The notes beneath the pieces are model-generated. The model was not told the origin of the DNA. It searched no databases and worked only from the letters and a program-made list of their open reading frames with translations. A stretch of DNA of 64,000 bases from Martinezella tropici. GTDB taxonomy: Bacteria; Pseudomonadota; Alphaproteobacteria; Rhizobiales; Rhizobiaceae. The translations under genes were made by a program, and so were the position numbers. The stretch covers positions 186,001 to 250,000 of the forward strand of contig NZ_QMKK01000054.1 in assembly GCF_003287875.1 (NCBI RefSeq), written 5' to 3'. Below are positions 17,113 to 25,539 of this stretch, piece after piece (positions within the stretch are counted from its first letter, which is position 1; each line of letters opens with the position of its first letter).

Positions 17113-17487
17113 GAAGCCGACTTCCCATTGCTGCCGATCATTCGCTGATGCCCGCGAATAAGGCCTTACGCTGTGTTTCCCTTGGTGAGGCTGCTACAGC
17201 AATACGCTGACAGATGCCTGAAAGCCGCCATGCAGCGCGTCTGCAGCGCCGAGCGGCATGCATTTCAGCCGCCCGGACGACTAACTGCGACATTGGCCTC
17301 TCGTCGGGCCAGGTTCACTTTTCTGAATATCGCAATGCCGGCAGGAAAAGCGGACGAAGCAAAAAAAGGCTTTTTCGCCAGAGAGATAGCAGCGGAATTT
17401 CGCAGCCGCGCTCACAAAGCGAGGGGAGGATTGCCTCGGCTGCCTTTTTTAGCGACAATCAGGGCAGCGTTCGGTGGGAGGAGCCAG
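17113..17487. other. Non-coding stretch between PAP2 and AcoR-like genes
   Basis: This 375-base divergent region has no gene I can support. The frame of the regulator stays open upstream of 17488, but codons there do not resemble the family and no ribosome site is seen, so it is treated as promoter and leader sequence. Confidence 0.4.
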
Positions 17488-18438
17488 ATGCACGAATATT
17501 CCGCGCATGCGGATCAGGTCTACGCGTCCGCGCAATCGGCCGCGGCAAGTTCTTCAGTCGTCGCATCCTGGCGTCGCTGCATGACCATGCATCGCCTTGC
17601 GCCGGAAGATAAGCGTCTGCCGATACGACTGGCGGGCCAGGAATTCCAGGCGGCGCTGGAGCGCTCGCAGCGGTTGGTCGCCGAAGCTTCGAACGAACTG
17701 GACCGTCTTTTCCTTGCGGTCGGCAAGGCCGGCTGCTGCCTGCTTCTGACCGATCGAGACGGCATCGCGCTCGAGCGCCGAGGTGCTGCCGGCGACGACA
17801 AGGAATTCCACGACCTTGGCCTGTGGACAGGTTCCGTCTGGACCGAAGCCAGCATCGGCACCAATGGCATCGGCACGGCGCTTGCCGACGAGCGGGCCGT
17901 TGCGATCTTTCGCGATCAGCACTTCTTCTGCTCCAACATCAATCTCAGCTGCACCACGGCGCCGATCCGCGATCATCGCGGCCAGCTCGCCGGCGCGCTC
18001 GACATTTCCAGCTGCCGCGACGATGTCAACGACGCGACCCTGGCGATCCTGTCGCAGACGGTGCGCGATGCGGCGATGCGGATCGAGCTCAATCTTTTCC
18101 GCAGTGCCTTTGCCGGTGCGCGCTTCGTCATGGTACCGACGGAGACGGCCTCCAACTCCGCGCTGCTCGCCGTCGACCGCAACGATCTCGTGCTCGGCGC
18201 GACACGGGCGGCCCGCCTTGCGCTGAAGCTTGACGATCATCGCATCGCGGCGGGAATTCCTGCTTCCGATATTCTGCGCGAGCAGGGGGCCGGGGGTGAG
18301 GATCTCCTGGAGGCCGAACGCGCCGCCCTGCTCAGAGCTCTTTCGCGCGCCAACGGCAATGTCTCGCAGGCGGCCGCGGCGCTCGGCATGAGCCGTTCGA
18401 CGCTGCATCGGAAGATGAACCGGCTCAATCTGCACTGA
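17488..18438 (+). CDS. AcoR-like GAF/Fis transcriptional regulator lacking an AAA+ domain
   Basis: A 316-residue regulator; the ATG at 17488 has GGGAGGA seven bases upstream. It begins with the AcoR-style segment VVASWRRCMTMHRLAPED, followed by a GAF domain (SIGTNGIGTALADERAVAIF, then GQLAGALDIS) and a C-terminal Fis-type helix-turn-helix (NVSQAAAALGMSRSTLHRK). The sigma-54 AAA+ ATPase domain of full-length AcoR proteins is absent, so it probably acts on an ordinary promoter. The aldehyde dehydrogenase gene follows 155 bases downstream, with a palindrome between them. Likely an aldehyde or alcohol-responsive activator. Confidence 0.88.
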   Translation: MHEYSAHADQVYASAQSAAASSSVVASWRRCMTMHRLAPEDKRLPIRLAGQEFQAALERSQRLVAEASNELDRLFLAVGKAGCCLLLTDRDGIALERRGAAGDDKEFHDLGLWTGSVWTEASIGTNGIGTALADERAVAIFRDQHFFCSNINLSCTTAPIRDHRGQLAGALDISSCRDDVNDATLAILSQTVRDAAMRIELNLFRSAFAGARFVMVPTETASNSALLAVDRNDLVLGATRAARLALKLDDHRIAAGIPASDILREQGAGGEDLLEAERAALLRALSRANGNVSQAAAALGMSRSTLHRKMNRLNLH

Positions 18439-18469
18439 CCTCTAAAGACGGAGCATTTGTTTAGGCAGA

Positions 18470-18487
18470 TGTCGCAGGGTTGCGACA
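18470..18487 (+). promoter_or_regulatory. Palindrome TGTCGCA-N4-TGCGACA upstream of aldehyde dehydrogenase
   Basis: A perfect 7-bp inverted repeat with a GGGT spacer between the AcoR-like gene and the aldehyde dehydrogenase gene. Its form suits a dimeric Fis-type DNA-binding domain, so it is a candidate operator for the adjacent regulator. No sigma-54 -24/-12 element is apparent nearby. Confidence 0.6.
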
Positions 18488-18592
18488 CTGTGCACTGCAG
18501 CATTACCCGATGGGCCTACCGTCCGAAAGCATATGCACTCAGACTTCTCCCATGGGTTCGTTGACCGGACCTGCCGACCAAGGGAGGATGGC

Positions 18593-20101
18593 ATGCTGCA
18601 TCAGAAGATCGTCGAATCTCCGTTCAAGCTGAAATATGGCAACTATATCGGTGGCGAGTGGCGCGAACCGATCGCCGGCAAGTATTTCGACAACCTCACG
18701 CCGATCACCGGCGGCAAGATCTGCGAGATACCGCGCTCCGATGAAAAGGACATCAACGCCGCCCTCGACGCCGCCCATGCGGCCAAGGACAAGTGGGCGC
18801 GGACGTCTACCACCGAGCGCTCCAATATCCTGATGAAAATCGCCCAGCACATGGAAGACAAGCTGGAAGTGCTGGCGCAGGCCGAAAGCTGGGACAATGG
18901 CAAGCCAATCCGCGAAACAATGGCAGCCGATATTCCGCTCGCGATCGACCATTTCCGCTATTTCGCCTCCTGCATTCGCGCCCAGGAAGGCTCGATCGGC
19001 GAGATCGACCATGACACCGTCGCCTATCATTTCCATGAGCCGCTTGGCGTCGTCGGTCAGATCATTCCGTGGAATTTCCCGATCCTGATGGCCGCCTGGA
19101 AGCTTGCGCCGGCACTGGCCGCCGGCAATTGCGTCGTCATCAAGCCGGCCGAGCAGACACCGGCCTCGCTGTTGGTCTGGGCCGAACTCGTAGGCGATCT
19201 CCTGCCGCCGGGCGTGCTCAACATCGTCAATGGCTTCGGCCTCGAAGCCGGCAAGCCGCTGGCCACCAGCCCGCGCATCGCCAAGATCGCCTTTACCGGC
19301 GAGACGACGACGGGCCGGCTGATCATGCAATATGCCAGCCAGAACCTGATCCCCGTCACGCTCGAACTTGGCGGCAAGTCGCCGAACATCTTCTTTGCCG
19401 ATGTCGCGGCCGAAGACGATGATTTCTTTGACAAGGCGCTCGAAGGTTTTGCGATGTTCGCGCTTAACCAGGGCGAAGTCTGCACATGCCCCAGCCGCGC
19501 CTTGATCCAGGAATCGGTCTACGATCGCTTCATGGAGCGGGCCGTCAAGCGCGTGGAAGCCATCAAGCAGGGCAATCCGCTTGATGCGGCAACCATGATC
19601 GGCGCCCAGGCATCGAGCGAGCAGATGGAGAAGATCCTCTCCTATCTCGATATCGGCAGGCAGGAAGGCGCCGAGGTGCTGACGGGCGGCGCGCGCGCCG
19701 ATCTCGGTGGCGAGCTGTCGAGCGGTTATTACATCAAGCCGACCATCTTCAAGGGGCACAACAAGATGCGTGTGTTCCAGGAGGAGATCTTCGGCCCGGT
19801 TGTTTCTGTGACGACCTTCAAGGACGAGAAGGAAGCGCTTGAGATCGCCAATGACACGCTCTACGGCCTCGGTGCCGGTGTGTGGACCCGCGACGGCAAT
19901 CGTGCCTATCGCTTTGGCCGTGAGATCCAAGCCGGTCGCGTCTGGACGAATTGCTATCATGCCTATCCGGCCCACGCGGCCTTCGGCGGCTACAAGCAAT
20001 CGGGTATCGGGCGCGAGACGCACAAGATGATGCTCGATCACTACCAGCAGACCAAGAATATGCTGGTGAGCTACAGCCCGAAGGCTCTGGGCTTCTTCTG
20101 A
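18593..20101 (+). CDS. Aldehyde dehydrogenase (acetaldehyde/ExaC type)
   Basis: A 502-residue NAD-dependent aldehyde dehydrogenase. The ATG at 18593 is preceded by GGGAGGATGGC. Key motifs are PWNFPILMAAWKLAPALAAG, the catalytic Glu segment ELGGKSPNI, and the catalytic Cys segment QGEVCTCPSR; FTGET is the cofactor loop. The ending MLVSYSPKALGFF and the DUF779 partner are typical of the acetaldehyde dehydrogenases used in alcohol oxidation. It probably forms an operon with the DUF779 gene, under the upstream AcoR-like regulator. Confidence 0.95.
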   Translation: MLHQKIVESPFKLKYGNYIGGEWREPIAGKYFDNLTPITGGKICEIPRSDEKDINAALDAAHAAKDKWARTSTTERSNILMKIAQHMEDKLEVLAQAESWDNGKPIRETMAADIPLAIDHFRYFASCIRAQEGSIGEIDHDTVAYHFHEPLGVVGQIIPWNFPILMAAWKLAPALAAGNCVVIKPAEQTPASLLVWAELVGDLLPPGVLNIVNGFGLEAGKPLATSPRIAKIAFTGETTTGRLIMQYASQNLIPVTLELGGKSPNIFFADVAAEDDDFFDKALEGFAMFALNQGEVCTCPSRALIQESVYDRFMERAVKRVEAIKQGNPLDAATMIGAQASSEQMEKILSYLDIGRQEGAEVLTGGARADLGGELSSGYYIKPTIFKGHNKMRVFQEEIFGPVVSVTTFKDEKEALEIANDTLYGLGAGVWTRDGNRAYRFGREIQAGRVWTNCYHAYPAHAAFGGYKQSGIGRETHKMMLDHYQQTKNMLVSYSPKALGFF

Positions 20102-20121
20102 GATCTCCCAATCAAGCCGTC

Positions 20122-20149
20122 AAGGCTCCCAGCCGCGGCCGGGAGCCTT
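20122..20149 (+). terminator. Intercistronic hairpin between aldehyde dehydrogenase and DUF779 genes
   Basis: AAGGCTCCC and GGGAGCCTT are perfectly complementary around a GC-rich loop that itself contains GCCGCGGC. With no T-run it may tune expression of the second gene or protect the upstream mRNA rather than end transcription. Confidence 0.6.
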
Positions 20150-20181
20150 CAAGCATTTACAGGCGGAGATGGAGGATCATG

Positions 20182-20574
20182 ATGAACGACGGTGGATCGG
20201 AACCGCGGGTGCTCGCGACCGACAAGGCGCTCGAGCTTATCCGCGAGATACAGCAGGATCATCCGGATATCCTGTTTCATCAGTCGGGCGGCTGTTGCGA
20301 CGGCTCGTCGCCGATGTGCTATCCGGCAGGCGAGTTCATGATCGGTGACAACGACGTCAAGCTCGGCGAGATTGGCGGCGTGCCGGTTTATATCAGTGGC
20401 AGCCAGTTCGAGGCCTGGAAGCACACACAGCTCATCATCGACGTCGTGCCGGGACGCGGCGGCATGTTCTCGCTCGATAATGGACGAGAGAAGCGGTTTC
20501 TAACACGCTCTCGTCTCTTTGGCGGCGGTGAAGCCTGCGCAATCCCGGACATCAGCCGTGCGCCGGCGCCGTAA
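20182..20574 (+). CDS. DUF779 domain-containing protein
   Basis: A 130-residue DUF779 protein. The conserved core is visible: LFHQSGGCCDGSSPMCYP, then GEIGGVPVYISGSQFEAWKHTQ and DVVPGRGGMFSLD, ending LTRSRLF. The Cys-Cys pair and third Cys could bind metal. DUF779 genes commonly follow aldehyde dehydrogenase genes, as here, which points to a supporting role in aldehyde oxidation, though the biochemical role is unknown. Two ATGs lie in tandem (20179 and 20182); the second has better spacing from GGAGG at 20171-20175. Confidence 0.92.
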   Translation: MNDGGSEPRVLATDKALELIREIQQDHPDILFHQSGGCCDGSSPMCYPAGEFMIGDNDVKLGEIGGVPVYISGSQFEAWKHTQLIIDVVPGRGGMFSLDNGREKRFLTRSRLFGGGEACAIPDISRAPAP

Positions 20575-20668
20575 GCAAGGTCATAAATGGCGTGTCGTAT
20601 TCCCCTAATACCCGCGACCGTAGAGGCTTTGATAGAGTGCTGTGCGTTGGTTTTGAGGGAGGAAGCGA

Positions 20669-20752
20669 TGCGAGCAGCGAAGATTTTGATGATCACCGGT
20701 GATTTCACTCGCAGCGTATCCGGTTTCCGGACATCGCCGTGTAGAAAATGAC
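20669..20752 (+). pseudogene. Remnant of a DJ-1/PfpI-family gene (N-terminal end only)
   Basis: A good ribosome site (GAGGGAGG) precedes an ATG and a 27-residue frame. The first 14 residues, MRAAKILMITGDFT, match the usual start of DJ-1/PfpI proteins, whose next motif would be E-D-Y-E. The sequence then loses resemblance and stops. This looks like the surviving 5' end of a deleted gene. The rest of 20575-20921 holds nothing else I can name. Confidence 0.45.
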
Positions 20753-20921
20753 TTTCACCGGAACATGCAACTTTTAGAGAATATCTCGCGCGGGCCTATA
20801 TCCTGGGTTATGAACCTTTAACTAACCTGAGGTAGTATTCCGATCATCGACTATCGCATGAGGCATAGGGCTTTGCGTCAAGCTTCCATGAGGGAGAGGC
20901 TGTGGCGCTTGAGGATAAGCG

Positions 20922-21500
20922 ATGACAGCGATTTCAAACGTGCCCTCGGCGGCCTTGGCCATTCTCCAGCAATTGAATAAGGGCACGACAATGACGGAGC
21001 AGTCTCCGTCCGCCGCCGATAGTCTTATTGCAGTGGCGACCGGCCAAGTGAATAAAGTGGCCGTTTCCAAGCAGCCCACACAGGCCCAGTCGAATGTCTC
21101 GGAAGCCATGTTCAGCATGAGCAGGGACAGCATCGCCAAGCAGAAGCTTGATCTTATCGAGCGGACGGGCCGGGCTCTTGGGGTTGAACGAAGCGACTAT
21201 TCCTCCATGGACGAGTTTGTTGCAGCGATGAAAAAGGTCTATGGCGAGATGAAGGTGCAGGCTGGTGGCATGGGAGCGTTTCATGTGCTTGAAAGGCAGC
21301 TCGGCCTCGATAAGCTTGGCCTGACGATCGAAGACGTTATCGAGAGCGCTCAAGACGGCGGCAGCAACGACAAGGTCACGAAAGCCCTCGAAAGACAGGC
21401 GAAGAAAGAAAAGGACGAGGCGAGCGGAACCGGATCGGATGAGGCTATCCAGATCGATGCGGCGGCTGCCACTCTCTACGGTCTGCTTTCGTTCAACTGA
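20922..21500 (+). CDS. Hypothetical protein, 192 residues
   Basis: I do not recognise a family. The first 60 residues are Ser/Thr/Ala/Gln-rich and probably disordered. The middle (about 68-140) is helical and amphipathic (KQKLDLIERTGRALGVERSD, then FVAAMKKVYGEMKVQ), and the C-terminal part is charged (KALERQAKKEKDEASG) and ends YGLLSFN. There are no membrane helices or signal peptide. Its 3' end overlaps the converging tetR-type gene by 25 bases, so a shared terminator is unlikely. Codon use looks native. Confidence 0.7.
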   Translation: MTAISNVPSAALAILQQLNKGTTMTEQSPSAADSLIAVATGQVNKVAVSKQPTQAQSNVSEAMFSMSRDSIAKQKLDLIERTGRALGVERSDYSSMDEFVAAMKKVYGEMKVQAGGMGAFHVLERQLGLDKLGLTIEDVIESAQDGGSNDKVTKALERQAKKEKDEASGTGSDEAIQIDAAAATLYGLLSFN

Positions 21501-22114
21501 CCTGGTTTGTCAGTCGCGGAATCGCGCTCTGGCGGTGCTATCAGACGACTTTTGACAAGCTCGGCTGCCGCATCCGCCGCAGTTTCCATATAGCTTGGAT
21601 CGCGATGGAGCAGCACCACGGCAAACGCGCCGTCGAGAAGCAGCATGATCTGGCGCGCGAGCGGCAGGGCATCATTGCCGGCTCCAGCCTCCATGAAAGC
21701 CGAACCCAGCCAATCCTCGACGCGCTTCTTGTGGGCGCGGGCAGCCACCAGGGCCGGATGGCCGGGGAGATTGATGAGCTCCACCGAGGTGCGCAGGAAG
21801 CCGCAGCCCTTCCATTTGGCGCTGCGCGCCGACTGTGCCAGATGGTGAAAAATACCGGCGACTTTCTCGGCGATATCGCCGTCCGTTTCCTCGAACCAGC
21901 GCTTGAACAGAACCAGGTTAGGCTCGTCGCGTGCTTGCAGATGGGCGGCGATCAGGTCGTCCTTGCTGCGGAAATGATAATAGAGAGTGCGCTTGGTGAC
22001 GCCCGCCTTTTCGGCGATGGCGTCGACGCTGATCGCGCGGATGCCGTCACGATGGAAGAGCTTTCCGGCGGCCTGAAGAATGCGGTCGCGTGTCGGCTGG
22101 GAGCGGTCTCTCAT
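21476..22114 (-). CDS. TetR-family transcriptional regulator
   Basis: A 212-residue TetR regulator. The DNA-binding domain (residues 8-55) reads RDRILQAAGKLFHRDGIRAI, AIAEKAGVTKRTLYYHFRSK. The C-terminal ligand domain is variable and all-helical. It diverges from the broken alpha/beta hydrolase at 22176, and a TGTATA/TATACA inverted repeat sits between them, which suggests the hydrolase gene was its target. Confidence 0.93.
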   Translation of the reverse strand: MRDRSQPTRDRILQAAGKLFHRDGIRAISVDAIAEKAGVTKRTLYYHFRSKDDLIAAHLQARDEPNLVLFKRWFEETDGDIAEKVAGIFHHLAQSARSAKWKGCGFLRTSVELINLPGHPALVAARAHKKRVEDWLGSAFMEAGAGNDALPLARQIMLLLDGAFAVVLLHRDPSYMETAADAAAELVKSRLIAPPERDSATDKPGQLNESRP

Positions 22115-22121
22115 AGCCTAA

Positions 22122-22145
22122 TGTATACCGGGTAGTGAATATACA
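22122..22145. promoter_or_regulatory. Candidate TetR operator
   Basis: TGTATA (22122-22127) and TATACA (22140-22145) form an inverted repeat with a 12-base spacer, between the divergent regulator and hydrolase genes. Confidence 0.45.
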
Positions 22146-22175
22146 CAACGCAGCGCTCGCCTCATCTTGGCGGCC

Positions 22176-23116
22176 ATGAGCGAACGAGCAATTCCATTGG
22201 CGGATGCAAGCAATCTGCCGATTTCCATTCCCTGCCGGGATGGCGTCGTTCTCGGCGGCCATCTGTGGCTGACCGGGATGAACAGACCGGAAGGCAGCGT
22301 CATTATCAATCCTGCCACGGGCGTTCTGGCGCGCTACTATCATCGTTACGCGCAGTTTCTGGCCGGGCATGGGTTCGATGTGCTGACTTACGATTACCGC
22401 GGCATCGGTCAGTCACGCCCGCAACGGATGCGGGGTTCGGACTATCGCTGGCGGGATTGGGGTGAGCGGGATTTCGACGCCGCGCTTCGGCTGATGGCTG
22501 CTTATCGGCGCGGCGGCCCGCTCATGGTGGTCGGCCATAGCGTCGGCGGTTTCCTGCCGGGATTGGCCGAAAGTGCCCCGATGATCGACAGAATGCTGAC
22601 GGTCGGCGCACAATATGCCTGGTGGGCGATTACATGCCCGGCAGGCGAGCCGCCCTGTTCCTGAAATGGCACATCGCCATGCCTGCAATGACTGCGATCT
22701 GCGGCTATTTTCCCGGGCGCCGGCTCGGCTGGCTTGAGGATCTGCCGAAAGGCGTGGCAAACGAATGGAGTTTTCGCGGGCGCCGGTTCGAGCGCAGCCA
22801 TCCGAGAGGCGAGCGAGAGGCCGTGCTGCGTCGCATGGCGGCAGTCAAAGCCCCGATTTTGGCCGTTGCGGTTTCGGACGACGAACTCGGCACGATGCCG
22901 GCCATCCGCCGCACGCTGAGCTATTATACAGGCGCGCAATGCATGCCGGTGTTGCTGAAACCGGCCGATTTCGGCTGCGACGCGATCGGCCATTTCGGCC
23001 TGTTTCATGATCGTTATGCCAGCAGCTTCTGGATCGATACGCTGTCCTGGCTGCGGGAAGGCAGCAATCCCTGGCCCTCCTGCTTACTCCCGGTGGAGAA
23101 TTCCTCGCAGCCTTGA
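22176..23116 (+). pseudogene. Alpha/beta hydrolase, broken by a single-base frameshift
   Basis: The first part (to about 22620) encodes an alpha/beta hydrolase with LTYDYRGIGQSRP and the nucleophile elbow GHSVGG. The frame then breaks: after AQYAWW the expected continuation (DYMPGRRAALFLKWH, GYFPGRRLGWLEDLPKGVA) is in another frame and runs to 23116, including the family's C-terminal His segment GHFGLFHD. One missing base in tggtgggcgattac near 22618-22624 explains the break. It is a recent pseudogene or a sequencing error. Confidence 0.8.
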
Positions 23117-23276
23117 AGGCTCGGTCCAGCGTGGCAAGCAATCAGCGGATCAGCGACCGACCCATTATCCGGATTCCCGAATTGTAAAATCGCAATTTGC
23201 GGCTTAATTCCTTTGTTCGGCAATCTTACATATCGTAATGAATATGTATCGGCCTGCGCCGGCTGGGGGGTAATGC

Positions 23277-24290
23277 ATGCATCTTGGTGATTACGCTGCG
23301 CTCGGGCATTCGGAGTTGCGCGTCAGCCCGCTTGCACTTGGGACCATGTCGTTCGATGGGGATTTTGCTTGGTATTCGCGCGATAAGGCTGCGGCGATTC
23401 TCGATCGCTATCTTGATCTCGGCGGCAATTATCTCGACACCGGCAACGGCGACGTAAAAGCGGGTGGCCAGACGGTTGTCGGCAATTACTTTGCGCAGAA
23501 CTCGATAAGGCGCGACCAGCTCGTCGTCGCTGCCAGGTTCAACGCCGATCGGAATGGCGAAACATCAGGCCGCAAAGCGGTGATCGATGGGTTCGAACAG
23601 GCCCTGCGGCGGCTTCGCACAGACTATCTCGATCTTTATTGGCTGAACAATTGGGACATACAGGCTCCGCTGGAGGACATACTCGCGGCGCTGAACGATC
23701 TCGTTCAATCCGGAAAACTGCGCTATTTTGGCATCTCCGATGCGCCGGCCTGGAAGGTGGCGCATGCACATCTGCTCGCACAATCCCACGGCTGGTCTCC
23801 GTTCATCGGCCTGCAGATTGAATATTCACTTGCTGCAAGGCTCTTCGAGGTCGAGCTCATTCCGATGGCACGCGGATTGGGGCTCGGCGTGGTATCGCAT
23901 TCGCCGTTGAATGGTGGGCTCATCAGCGGAAAATATACGCGCGCTGACAATGCCCGGCTGAGGTCGGGTCAGGCGGCGCAATTGGCGCAGACGCCCGGCG
24001 AGGAGGATTTCGAAATCGTCGATGCCCTGATCCGCGTAGCAGGCGAGCTTGGCACCAGTACCGCTCGCGTCGCCCTTGCCTGGGTCATGGCGCGCACGGC
24101 CGTGTCGTCCACCGTTATCGGCGTGCGGAGCATGGAGCAGCTGGAGGAGGATATTGGCGCACTCGATGTCCGCCTATCGACAGAGCAGACCATGACCCTC
24201 GATGCGCTGACGATTCCGAATCACACGCTTGCCCCATCACTATTGCTGCGCGAAGCCGCCCCTGCCTGCGCCTGGATAACACCCCGGTAA
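23277..24290 (+). CDS. Aldo/keto reductase-like protein with a substituted catalytic tetrad
   Basis: A 337-residue protein with the aldo/keto reductase fold of the YdhF/Tas-like type: LGHSELRVSPLALGTMSFDG at the start, LRTDYLDLYWLNNWD in the middle, and SSTVIGVRSMEQL near the end. The catalytic tetrad (Asp, Tyr, Lys, His) is mostly absent: LDTGNGD has Asp where Tyr is expected, AARFN has Arg for Lys, and WLNNWD has Asn for His. The NADP-binding C-terminal region is kept. It may be a non-catalytic paralogue or have a changed activity. The frame is intact. Confidence 0.8.
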   Translation: MHLGDYAALGHSELRVSPLALGTMSFDGDFAWYSRDKAAAILDRYLDLGGNYLDTGNGDVKAGGQTVVGNYFAQNSIRRDQLVVAARFNADRNGETSGRKAVIDGFEQALRRLRTDYLDLYWLNNWDIQAPLEDILAALNDLVQSGKLRYFGISDAPAWKVAHAHLLAQSHGWSPFIGLQIEYSLAARLFEVELIPMARGLGLGVVSHSPLNGGLISGKYTRADNARLRSGQAAQLAQTPGEEDFEIVDALIRVAGELGTSTARVALAWVMARTAVSSTVIGVRSMEQLEEDIGALDVRLSTEQTMTLDALTIPNHTLAPSLLLREAAPACAWITPR

Positions 24291-24558
24291 GCGTCGGTTT
24301 CTCTTAACGATCGTTCCTCCAAGCTAAGTTGCCGATATCGAGACGAGAAATGGCATGAGCGGTAGGTACGCCGCAGCCGCTGAATGTGAACCGGAACGTC
24401 CTGTCCTGGCCGTTCTGGCCTCAAAAAGGCTTTCTTCTACTAGTAGTCATTGTTGCCTCTGCTCTGCACGCGCAGGCGTTGCTGCCCCAATTCGTTGTTC
24501 ATGAGATTCGGGGAATGCCCGCGCTGCCTCTTTTTGAAAAAGCTCGAGGAGACAGGAA
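24291..24558. other. Intergenic stretch after the aldo/keto reductase-like gene
   Basis: No gene can be supported. It contains an AT-richer segment (CTTCTACTAGTAGTCATTG, about 24434-24452) with a CTACTAGTAG palindrome, and leads into the csbD-like remnant. Confidence 0.35.
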
Positions 24559-24630
24559 ATGAACAGGAACCGTGCCGAAGGCGCAGTCAAGGAAGCAGCC
24601 GGAAAGCTGACCGGGAACGCGCGTCGCTGA
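24559..24630 (+). pseudogene. Truncated CsbD-like stress protein
   Basis: The 23-residue frame MNRNRAEGAVKEAAGKLTGN resembles the start of CsbD-family proteins, which are about 60 residues with repeated K-E-x-x-G-K motifs. The usual second repeat is missing and a stop follows at once. GAGGAGACAGG precedes the ATG. It is probably a remnant that lost its 3' part, next to the BON gene. Confidence 0.5.
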
Positions 24631-24676
24631 AGCCGTCGGCGCGAACGCTTCTTCTCGCGATTTATCGAGGCTTCCG

Positions 24677-25021
24677 ATGCTCTTTCTGGCCAAGCTGTCA
24701 TCGCTGACGACATCACCGGATAGAAGTGCGATCTGCGCGGCGATCCGGTGCCTCATTGCTTACGCCAAAGGACTGGAAGATTGCCGTATCGAGGTTCTCG
24801 CCGAGGAGGGGGCGATCGTCCTGTCCGGGGTTGCGCCATCCGATCAGGCACGGCAGCAAGCCATCGCGATTGCCGGCGATTATGCTGGAACCCGCATCAT
24901 CAACAACATCGTTATCCAGGCCGATCGCGGCCCTTCCATCGAGACCGGGATCAGCTCGTCGAATTCCCCTGCGCCGTCCGGGCCGCCCGCGGCGCTCAAA
25001 CCGCCGAAGGAGACGTCATGA
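24677..25021 (+). CDS. BON-domain protein
   Basis: A 114-residue protein with one BON domain (about residues 35-85: DCRIEVLAEEGAIVLSGVAP, then IINNIVIQ). BON domains occur in OsmY and other envelope stress proteins and are thought to bind lipid. The tail is Pro/Ser-rich. No clear signal peptide is seen from this ATG, which has only GAGG upstream, so the true start is uncertain. It overlaps the DUF992 gene by ATGA, forming a two-gene unit. Confidence 0.7.
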   Translation: MLFLAKLSSLTTSPDRSAICAAIRCLIAYAKGLEDCRIEVLAEEGAIVLSGVAPSDQARQQAIAIAGDYAGTRIINNIVIQADRGPSIETGISSSNSPAPSGPPAALKPPKETS

Positions 25022-25539
25022 AAAAGATCATCATCACGGCTGCGGCCATTGCCGTGGCTTTCGGTTCTGCGGCTTCCGCCGCCAGCAGCCAGCAACACCA
25101 TCCGAAAAGGCAATCGGCGCAAGTCGCCTCCGAGCCCCGGCAACGCCTTGGAACGCTTTCCTGCGAAGTCGCAGGCGGTGTCGGCATGATCATCGGTTCC
25201 AACAAGCAGGTCAGCTGCACCTTCAAGCAGCGAACCGGCAGGGTCGAACGCTATACGGGCGCGATCGGCAAGCTCGGGATCGACATCGGCGTGACCCGCA
25301 AGACCTATCTGAGCTGGGTCGTCATCAACACCGCGCCTACGCGTGTCGGCGATGGTGCCCTGGCAGGCACTTATGTCGGCGCATCCGCCGGTGCTTCCGT
25401 TGGCCTCGGTCTCGGAGCCAATGCGCTGGTCGGCGGCAATTCCAAGAACTTTGCGCTGCAGCCGCTGAGTGGCGAGGCCGGAACCGGCCTGAATGTCGCA
25501 GCCGGCGTTTCCCGGCTGCAGTTGCGCCCGGCCAGCTGA
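25018..25539 (+). CDS. DUF992 domain-containing exported protein
   Basis: A 173-residue exported protein. The signal peptide is MKKIIITAAAIAVAFGSAASA, and AAGGAG lies five bases upstream. The mature part matches DUF992: GTLSCEVAGGVGMIIGSNK, VSCTFKQRTGRVERYTG, a Gly/Ala-rich stretch (GALAGTYVGASAGASVGLG) and the ending LQLRPAS. Two cysteines could pair. The family is common in rhizobia and its function is unknown. It is coupled to the BON gene, which suggests an envelope role. Confidence 0.85.
   Translation: MKKIIITAAAIAVAFGSAASAASSQQHHPKRQSAQVASEPRQRLGTLSCEVAGGVGMIIGSNKQVSCTFKQRTGRVERYTGAIGKLGIDIGVTRKTYLSWVVINTAPTRVGDGALAGTYVGASAGASVGLGLGANALVGGNSKNFALQPLSGEAGTGLNVAAGVSRLQLRPAS

Noticed and set aside
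18440..18592. Sigma-54 promoter for the aldehyde dehydrogenase gene
   Set aside because: No TGGCAC-N5-TTGC element could be found and the adjacent regulator lacks the AAA+ domain required for sigma-54 activation.
18539..20041. A 500-codon frame antisense to the aldehyde dehydrogenase
   Set aside because: The sense strand encodes a complete, motif-rich enzyme; the antisense product has no family features or ribosome site.
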